Shown: positions 56,134 to 64,000 of the stretch, piece by piece
Layout of the letters: each line of letters opens with the position of its first letter
Position numbering within the stretch: position 1 is the first letter of the stretch
Position numbers and translations under genes: made by a program
NCBI GenBank assembly: GCA_001910725.1
Contig: MJGA01000014.1
Coordinates: 62,001-126,000, forward strand
DNA: 64,000 nucleotides
Origin: Phanerodontia chrysosporium
Taxonomy: Eukaryota; Basidiomycota; Agaricomycetes; Polyporales; Phanerochaetaceae
Reading direction: 5' to 3'
Notes under the pieces: model-generated
Told to the model about the DNA's origin: nothing
Database searches by the model: none
Seen by the model: the letters and a program-made list of their open reading frames with translations, nothing else

Positions 56134-59123
56134 TTACCTCGAGGACCCGGCGCCTAATCCTGAAGTACCGCTCGCTACCCTGCGCTGCGTCTTGCCCGCC
56201 CGAGGCGTCCGCTGAGAACCCGACGCGCCATCCGCATAATCCGTATCAATATCGCTCGCGTGAGGAGTCGCGCCAGGAGCCTTGGCCTTGGGCCGCGGGC
56301 GTGGGCGCGAGGCCTTCGTAGAGGGTGCATCCGACATCACCTCGATGCTCAAGCCCGACTGGCGACTGATGGCGGTTTGGCCTTGCGTGGCGCAGCGGAG
56401 TCGGCCCTACTCTGAGGCTTTCCGCGGGGTTTGCGAACGCGCGATCGCGCCGAGGTCATGCTGACGTCGGAGCCGCTGTCGCTCTCGACGATGGGTGCGG
56501 TGCGGTCGACGCACGCCCGTCGCGGACGCGTGCTCTCGACGCTCGCCGCACGGCTCGATCGGCTAGAGGCCGCACGCACAACTTCGTCCTCAGGGAATGC
56601 GCTCCAGAGCGCTGCGTCAGAGTCCTCCTCATCTTGCTGTTCGATCTCTTTGCGTCGGGCGGCCGCGCGCGCCTTGACAATCGCCTCGGACGCCAAGTTG
56701 CCCTCGGTATGATCGTCCGGGAACATAGCGACGCCGTACTGTGCGCTGTCACGGAGCGTCTTCAGAGCCTCTGCGCGCGACTGGTGCATGTCTTCCATCA
56801 CAAGGCGCAGTGCGGCTTCTGGACCAAGATATGTTGTATGAACTCCGTAGGCGTCAGTGGAAGAGTGGAGTTTGGCGGAAAGTCGACCGGTGGAAAGAGG
56901 TCGTAGATGGTTTGGCTGATGATCACCGAGCCAAGTTCGCCGTAGCTGTAGACAAGCGCATACATGAGCACATTCACGCGCGGAACGGCATCAAGACTTA
57001 CTATCCTGGCTGGGTCTTGGTAAAGCTCGTCATTTGCCCGCGGACGCCTGCTGCTTATGCACACCTCTTTTCTTCACGCTCTTCACGACGTCTCTCCATA
57101 ATGCACTCCCTTTCCTCGGTCTGCTCACCAACAAGTCCTCGTCGTCCTTAGCGTCAACATTGAGATCTTCGGCGTCGCTTTCGTCGCCCGTCCGCTCCCT
57201 TCCGGGAAGGAACTCTTCGTCAACATCGTCTACGATACGTTGCAGATCGTATTTGAGCCCCCGAACGCGTTTACCAAGCCTGCTCCACTCGATATGTGTC
57301 GGCCACCCACGTCTCCGAGCAAGAGGAATTTGGTGACGCTCAAACCGATGGCGCTGGCATACGTTGACAAAGACTGTAGGCTCGGCACGCAAACCGAGAG
57401 GGTTGGTCGGACGGGAGTCCGAGTGGGAGCGTGCACGGGCTACGGACATGAGGTGCCGCAGATGTGGCGACGGTTCTGGCGGCAACAGCTCGTCACACCA
57501 GGGACATAAGCGTGTAGGGTCCAAGTCAGGGTCGTTCCACACTAAGCGTATATTCGCCAATTAGAGCCAAAGCGCGTTGCGGAGGGATGTAAAACTCACA
57601 AATGTCATCTTCCTCGTCCGACATCCCATCCGAATGCATGAGTTCGCGAAGGCTAGCGCATGGACGCAGTCAGATCGAGGCAGAAAGAGACGCAACAGGC
57701 GGCAGCATACATCTCATCAGCTCCTCGAGCTCTCTTCTTCTTCCTCTGTTCAGTGTCCTCACCGCTCCGCTCGGCGTCGGACGACCCCCTCTTCCCTGTC
57801 TGGCTCTCTCCAAACAGCTGCGTAGCCATAGGAAACGGCCGTACTTTGGGTGGTCTAGTGGCCTTAATCCTTCTCCGCGGCTTTGGAAGTTCGCCATCTG
57901 AATTCGAATCCTCGGATACAATGACGATCGGATCCTTCTTCTTGCCGGAGCCTAATAATGAATCTTGGGAGCTTTGCACGGAACTAGAGCTCGGCGGAGG
58001 CTTGGTAGGAGTGGACAGCGGGGAGATGTTTGGGAAGCTTTGTACCGAGCGCAAAGCCTTGGGCGAAGACTGTGAGGAAGAACGGGCGTACCGCTTCTGG
58101 TCCCAGGTGTTCTCGTCTCTCCAAAGCGGTGATTCGTCCATCGGAAAAGAACAAGGCACCTTTCGGAGTTACTGGACTCTTTGAGGGGAGAGAGGTCGTC
58201 GATGGGGCAGGTTCGAGTGCTTGTATGCGCATTTCCGGGGTACTTCACGGGCGAAGCGTTAGCCATGGGCCAGTCTTCTGGCTCCCTCGCTTTGCCCTTG
58301 CCCTTGCCCTCGTCAGCGACATCAGCCGCAGCATCCGGTTCTGAGTTCACCACATCCAGTTGGAACGCTAGGCTAGGGACCTTCTTGACGGGCCTTGGCC
58401 TAGGTCTGGGCCTCGGAGGTTTCGGTGTCTCGTCGACGTCTGCTTCGTCCCGAGAACGTAGAGGAGACCTGGGTTTGCTCCTAACGGGGCTAGATCTTCG
58501 AGGCGGTAGCTTACTTGGATCCATTACGGTCGGTGCCTTGTAAGGCTTGCGCGCAGAGGCCTCTTGTCTCCTGGTCACTGTCTGGTTCGTACTGGGACCA
58601 GGGCGAAGCGGCTTCCTGGCGCGCGACGGATCTTCGGAGGGATCGGACAGGGTGGGTGCGGTGTCTTCTTCCACACTCTTCATCTTCCTGAACTTCATGT
58701 TCTTCAGCTTTTCCTTCTCGTCCACGGGGTAGTCCGGGTGGGGTGCGTACACTTGGCCGTCGACGACAAGGGACACTGGTGTCATTGGTGCTGATGGGTC
58801 TTCGCTTGCCGTCCTGTTCACAGATGAGCTCCTCGAAGTTCCGGGTTCTCTCGAGCCTTGCCGCGAGCGCGGCACAATCAAGAGCTCGTCGTCTGAATCC
58901 GCGATGTCCACTACGTCGACAGAGACTTGCCGAGGTTGCTTATGCTGCTGAGACGAGGACGTGAACCATTTGTCGATGACGTTGGCTTAGCCTTCAAACC
59001 TAAGCTGGCGCCGAGTAATGGATCTTGCGCGTACGTCTTCGGCGGCGGGGCTTTCATGCGTGTTTCGCGATCAGTCGTGAGTCTCGTGCCTCTCTGGCGC
59101 ATCTTATCGCGGTGCTGCTCCAT
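56134..59123 (-). CDS. RTC4 domain protein (restriction of telomere capping 4-like)
   Basis: The N-terminus is a long Ser/Pro/Arg-rich region (start MEQHRDKMRQRGTRL at 59123), with IADSDDELLIVPRS and RPRPRPRPVKK. The RTC4 domain begins LWNDPDLDPTRLCPWCDELL and goes on NPLGLRAEPTVFVNVCQRHR, QIPLARRRGWPTHIEWSRLG and, after an intron, VLMYALVYSYGELGSVIISQ, DLFPPVDFPPNSTLPLTPTE and FIQHIL / PEAALRLVMEDM. A basic serine-rich tail follows. Yeast Rtc4 affects telomere capping and is nuclear; the fungal domain is otherwise uncharacterised. The frame breaks in four places (about 58985, 58161, 56823 and 56350-56385), each as if one base were missing; the join HIL-VPEAALRLVMEDM at 56823 is the clearest. 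The true stop depends on the last of these: 56134 if repaired, about 56349 if not. Confidence 0.75.
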
Positions 59124-60107
59124 TTCGCCACGCTTTGCATGTGAAGAAGTCAGGGACAGAAGGCCGGCAGCGAGGGTCTCCGGGAGATGGTGGTCGTTGG
59201 GACACACGCCCGGGCGCGACCTCAAATGACCGTGTCAGTCCCGTGACTTAGGCGCCCAAGTACCGACGTGCCTTATTTGGACGGCGAGCGCACGAGTCAC
59301 CGTGCTTGCACTACAACACCCATCCGTACATCTCCTCACAGGCATATACAAGTCTAGATGATTTGTATCACTGTCTGGAATAGCGGCGCAATGATTTCAC
59401 TTGTTTTTTCAGATAAGGCGTAGGTTTGACAGACTCTTCAGTGAGCTGTATACCCGTCCCGCTCAACCACACGTTAGGACATCGCACACCCCCTCAGTGT
59501 TGTATCCGACAGATTGAAATTACCAGCCGCTCAAGAGTGCTCCCTCTTTTGTGGCAAAACCAGTCGAAGTGCGGACCACCTTCATGCCCTCCTTTCTGAC
59601 GAGATCTGGTTAGGACTAGACCCGGGTCCCCTCCATTAGCAGCGCCCGAAGCGGTGAACTAATACCACATGCATTCATTGCCGCGGTGGTACGCTGAGTA
59701 GATACTGCTCGGGAGATCTCTAGGAGACCACACTGTACGATCGCAAGCTCGCGGAGATGAGAAAGTTGTTCAAGCAGCGTAGTCCACTCGCCTTGCGCTG
59801 ATGGCATGCACAGCGGGTTTTCACAGGAAGAGGTCTGCTGCATATTTTAGACCTATCAAGGTGGTACGAAGAAGAGGAGTGGTCGCGCCACATTGATGCT
59901 TCATGAGCGCCTATGACAGCCAGGATCATCGTAAGTTATGCATTATGCAGGGGCTACAGCCATAGATGCTGATACAGCCGGTACGAGTCAAACACATAAA
60001 TATCATATCTATGATGCCCCTCATATCGTCGCGTGCACTCCAACGTGGATGATCCTGTGTGATGTTAGCTCAGCGGCTTGAGAGGCTCGAGCGTAAATGA
60101 TCATTAC
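59124..60107. other. Intergenic, no gene seen
   Basis: About 980 bp between two minus-strand genes, holding the RTC4 promoter and the 3' untranslated region of the potassium transporter. No coding signal. Confidence 0.5.
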
Positions 60108-63100
60108 TCACTCGTCAGTGGAACCAAGCCAGTTGGCAGTTTCCGGGAACATAGTCGCTGCGCACATTGTCAGAAAGGAACATGTCATCAACCACGGGCA
60201 TCACGCACATATGCGCTGGTAAACTTCCTCGACAAGGAGACGTCTGATCCAGTTTTGTACCCAGCGTAGCTTGCCACCGGGCTTGTTGCGGCTTCGAACC
60301 ATGTAGTATGGGACGCTGCAGTATGTGAGATGCTGCGATATCGGGGACAACATTGACAACGTACATGTGAGTGTAGCTTTCGGCAACCGTCCTGATCTCC
60401 TGAATCAGAGGGCCGCAATCCTCTGAATGAGCACGAGTCTCAAGGTCGCATATATGGTTGATGATATCCGCAACGTGGACGTCGAAGTCGTCACGGAAGC
60501 CAAGGCAGTATGTCACGCCATAGAACCCTTCCGTCTCAGCGTAAGCTGAGCTCAGCTTTCCTGCAAGGCTTGCAAACTCACCTTCGATAGAGCGCACCCT
60601 GGTGACCACGTAGCGCTCCGCCGCAGGCACATGCGGCACATGGCACACACGGACAGATAGGAAGATGACGAGCCGGGGAAGCGCAGGCCAGTGGCGCAGG
60701 AACGCTGGACACGAGCGTCAGTCTGTTACTTGGATATCGCGCAGTGAAAAACACTGACTCGCGAAGGAGTGCGGAACGCCGCGCCCAGTAGTGAGTTTGT
60801 GGAAGATGGCACACGTTGGAATCCGCGCAAGCGGCTTCTTGATCGGTTCCACTTCAGTCCGTCGTCGCTGTCGTGACTCGGCTGCCTCGTCAGAATGTAC
60901 CTCGGGATATTGTCCTTGTGGCGGTCGCCCGCAATGATGACCCGTCCTGCACTCTCAAAGACGGTGTTCTCTTCGGATGCCGTGGACGCTTTCTCGTCGA
61001 GTTCATTATCTCTGCAGAGAATGATGTTTCGCAGGTTCTCGCGAGTGCTGCCATCGAAGTTGTCCTCCAAGCGCTAGATAGGCACGGTCAGAGGCTGCCA
61101 ATGCTGAACGCGGGAGAGAGAAGTGTAGCTCACCTTCGCCCACGTCCAGAATAGGATGGAAATGAGTCTGTCGCACGATCAGCACCGATATGGCTTGCGA
61201 GGCGACGAAATTTCTTACAGAATTACACCAATCATTAGCGGCACCCAGGCGCCCTGAGGGATCTTCCGCAGGGCTGCGCCCCAGAATAGCCCTGTTATGA
61301 CCGGAATCAGTCATAGATCTCGGCGCAACATTTCTTGCCATGCATACCGTCGAAGAAGCCGAAGGTCAAGAAGAATAACAGTCCGAACCATCCAGAGAAG
61401 CCCTTTACATACTTGAATTGGATGGAGATGAGGACCGTGGTCGTGATCATGACTGTTGCAACGGCAAATCTGTGCTGTTTTGTGAGTGACCATCATGCGC
61501 CAGCTCCTGGTACTACGTACCCATATGCGTTCGACAACGCGGTCGAGCTTTTGAAAGCAGCGACAATCACAATCGTCACAATCATCACTGAAGGCGACTA
61601 TTAACCGGTGCATCCTGATATCTAGGAGAAACAACACTTACAACCCCAGTTTATTATCGGGATGTATACTTGACCCTGGATCTTATCGGAGGTGTAGATC
61701 ATCCGGAAGCTATGAGATGTCAGCTACAAGAAGGCTGTAGACACATCAAGACGTACGCAGGGAAGTTGCGCATGTTTATAAGTTGTTGCACGAGACTGAA
61801 CGTTGCCGTGATCATAGCTTGGGATGCGATGAGCTAGCACATAAGTGTGTCAATTTCCCGTCCGTCGAGTGATATGTTTCACGCACCGTAGCCAAGATGG
61901 CAAAGACGTAAAGAACCCTAGTGCATGACGACGTCAACTTCCGTGGATTCCGTGAACGGGTGTGACTAACCAAAACAAGCCGCCATTGGTGGGGCCTGGG
62001 ATGGTCTTATAGAATATGTTTTCGATCACGGCCTCGCCATCGGTGACAAGGCGAGCACCCTGACCAAGATAGGCAAGCACCAGCGACGGGTAAACGAAGC
62101 CTGCGAAAGAGATCTGAATCGAAGCCATGTTGAACTGGCCAAGGCTGAAGCAATATAATGTCAGCGGAGTGAGCGCCATAAAGCATGAAGGAGACACTCA
62201 CTTCGCAAAGAGGGCCTCACAGCCCGTAATGGCCAACAGCACACCGGCGAGTAAGTCGTAGTCTCTAGTCCTTACAAAAACTAGGAAGGGTGAGTGACAG
62301 AGAGAGCGGCAACACCACGACACGTACGAAGTATCGCCCGAGAGGGATCGAAAGCACGCCAGATGCCCGGGAAGTGTGTTATGTTTACAATGCCGGTGAT
62401 CGCCAGAAGAAGAAGCCAGATGAAGGTTACTAGAATAGTGATCAGCGGATCCCGTTTCGGGCATTGCAGAACCATGAACATACTCGGTGCGAAGAAATAT
62501 GCCAAAAAGGACGTGCCCCAATGTTGGATGAGGAACAGAGCGACCAAGAAAGCCTATACCGGAGGTGCATCAGAAGCCTGAACAGGGTGATTATGAAGTC
62601 CTTCACTTACAATCGAGATAGGCGTGACATCGTTTGCAACGGACGGCTTAGCCACGGCGATACCACTGACAGCACTCGTCACAGATACCGCCGGGGTGAA
62701 GACGCCATCCGCCAACGTTAGAGAGGTACCGAACAGACTCTGCGCGGTTGATTGAGTTATGGAGTGAGATGCAATAATCGAGAAGGCGCACGATGATTAG
62801 GAGCGGCCACCATAGCTTCGACGAAAGCTTCGACTGCGCGGCCTCGTGCTTGAAGCTGTCTCCCGTTAGGGTCCGATCATCATCGAGGTCGCTGCGCTTG
62901 GGCGGGTACAGCCCTTGAAACAGCGCATAGGTTCCACCCTCGCCTGCGTTGCTCATGAGAAAACGCGACTGTTTCCGCCGAGAAGCACTACTCACCCTCT
63001 GTGGTGCCAAAGCGCAGACAGATGAAGACCTAATTTGATCGCTTCCAAGTGAGGCGGTTAACAGGCCTTCGAGCGAGTGGAGACACCTACGTATTTGCAG

Positions 63101-63389
63101 AGGGGCAAGATCGTCAAGGACCATACGATGGCACTGACTCCGCCAATGATGTCCTCCCGCGAGGGCACGGGCCCACTGGGCGGCCAGATGCCGTTCAGGA
63201 CGTACAGGGGCGACGTCCCGATGTCAGAGTAGATGATGCCTGCGGTGTGTGAGCACGGACAACTGCAAGGGAGAAGAAAGGCGGCGTACCGAGCGTCTGG
63301 AAGGAGAGCATAGCGAGAGCCCATCCGTGAACGCTGACAGCGGAGCGTTTCGCACCAAGACCTTTCTCCATTGAGGCGAGCGAAGACAT
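60108..63389 (-). CDS. Potassium transporter, HAK/KUP family
   Basis: This is a plasma-membrane K+ uptake carrier with about 12 membrane spans. The start MSSLASMEKGLGAKRSA at 63389 precedes the family signature IIYSDIGTSPLYVLNGIWPP (span 1) and EDIIGGVSAIVWSLTILPLC. Then come GGTYALFQGLYPP, LADGVFTPAVSVTSAVSG, FLVALFLIQHWGTSFLAYFF, YDLLAGVLLAITGCEALFAK, QISFAGFVYPSLVLAYLGQG, QAMITATFSLVQQLI, NAYGFAVATVMITTTVL and WGAALRKIPQGAWVPLMIG. The cytosolic C-terminal domain has VPAAERYVVTRVRSIEG, GFYGVTYCLGFRDDFDVHV and ends FPETANWLGSTDE, split by an intron. The stop is at 60108-60110. More than 15 introns. Likely used for high-affinity K+ supply in wood, where K+ is scarce. Confidence 0.93.
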
Positions 63390-63467
63390 GGCCGCTCGGG
63401 GGACAAAGAACAGGGGTGGTTGACGAGCAGGAGGGTAAGACGGTACGCAGCAGGGTGTCTGGCGCGC

Positions 63468-63473
63468 TTTATA
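63468..63473 (-). promoter_or_regulatory. TATA-like element of the potassium transporter gene
   Basis: TATAAA on the minus strand lies about 80 bp before the start at 63389. Confidence 0.45.
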
Positions 63474-63852
63474 GGTGTGCGGCAGCACCGACAAATTTGA
63501 CAAGATCCAGGGCGGAAAATTGGGCGGTGGGGCGTCGACCGCCGAGGCCGTATCGGGGCCCTCCAGGTGGCGGCGGGTGTCTATCACACGCCGGTACATT
63601 ACTCTAGGGCGGTTTGTTATCTTCCTGTGGAATGGCATAAATCTCGCAGGACGGGGACGCTGCGCGATTATAGCCATAGGGAGAGCCGCTTCCAAAACCG
63701 AGCCCTGCCCACCACGGCTAACCGCGCAGTTTCATGTTTCCCGCATGGTGCCTGCAGGTTCCTGTCTGAAAGGTACGGAGTCAGTGGCTCTTAGAAAATT
63801 CTGTCCGTTTGCCGTCGTTGCTCGACTTTCTTGCGTTGCCTTTCTGGTCAAG

Positions 63853-64000
63853 ATGAAGTCACCGAGTGGGCGCACGTTTGGGCAGACGGCGCTTGGGCGC
63901 CCACGTGGAGCGGGTGCTGTGGGCGGCTTTGCATCGGTTTTCGCGCGCAGCCCGACCGCCTCTGCAGCCTCCTTGTCATTCCTGTTGAAATCATTACTGG
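63853..64000 (+). CDS. Possible partial gene running off the window
   Basis: An ATG at 63853 opens a frame to the window end (MKSPSGRTFGQTALGRPRG and on), Ala/Ser/Gly-rich and basic, like a mitochondrial targeting sequence. It is only 49 codons, so support is weak. Confidence 0.2.
   Translation, partial: MKSPSGRTFGQTALGRPRGAGAVGGFASVFARSPTASAASLSFLLKSLL

Noticed and set aside
1..64000. Viral, transposon or CRISPR content
   Set aside because: No reverse transcriptase, transposase, integrase, long terminal repeat or regularly spaced repeat array was seen on either strand.

Overview
The window is nuclear DNA of a wood-decay basidiomycete. Genes are dense, split by many 45-70 nt GT-AG introns, and lie on both strands. 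The species is most likely Phanerochaete, close to P. chrysosporium: the adjacent genes for aldos-2-ulose dehydratase (32684-35944, minus) and pyranose 2-oxidase (37129-39765, plus) read almost word for word like the P. chrysosporium proteins as I recall them. That is recall, not a database match.

Layout. 1.3-17.5 kb is a housekeeping and chromatin block: a DUF2015 small membrane protein, a CUE/Smr protein, a KAT14-like GNAT acetyltransferase tail to tail with a Sir2-class deacetylase, a disordered hypothetical protein head to head with a lipid-surface-like repeat protein, an HP1-type chromodomain protein and the exon-junction protein Y14. A MYND zinc-finger gene sits at 18.5-19.2 kb, followed by about 4.3 kb with no clear gene, only relic-like open pieces. 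23.5-39.8 kb is a degradative and sugar-oxidation block: a secreted sedolisin, a GH127-like glycosidase, then the dehydratase and oxidase divergently transcribed from one 1.2 kb promoter region. Two paralogous nuclear-looking hypothetical genes (30946-31962 and 40939-41927) bracket that pair. 43-64 kb returns to cell functions: a serine-rich hypothetical, an F-box protein, the Doa10/MARCH6 membrane ubiquitin ligase, an HDDC2-type HD phosphohydrolase, a single-exon hypothetical, an RTC4-domain protein and a HAK/KUP potassium transporter.

How genes work together. Pyranose 2-oxidase turns glucose into 2-dehydroglucose (glucosone) plus H2O2; aldos-2-ulose dehydratase/isomerase converts glucosone onward to cortalcerone-type products. 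The pair is a compact pathway unit, with peroxide available to ligninolytic peroxidases. KAT14, Sir2 and HP1 are all chromatin proteins within 12 kb, but co-location is the only link seen.

Caution on sequence quality. At about eleven places a good coding frame stops and continues in another frame with no room for an intron. In every case the shift is the one expected from a single missing base, often in a short homopolymer. I read this as base omissions in the assembly rather than pseudogenes, and mark the affected genes. No tRNA, rRNA, CRISPR or intact transposon was found. Exon boundaries are hand-read; CDS coordinates give the span from start to stop including introns.
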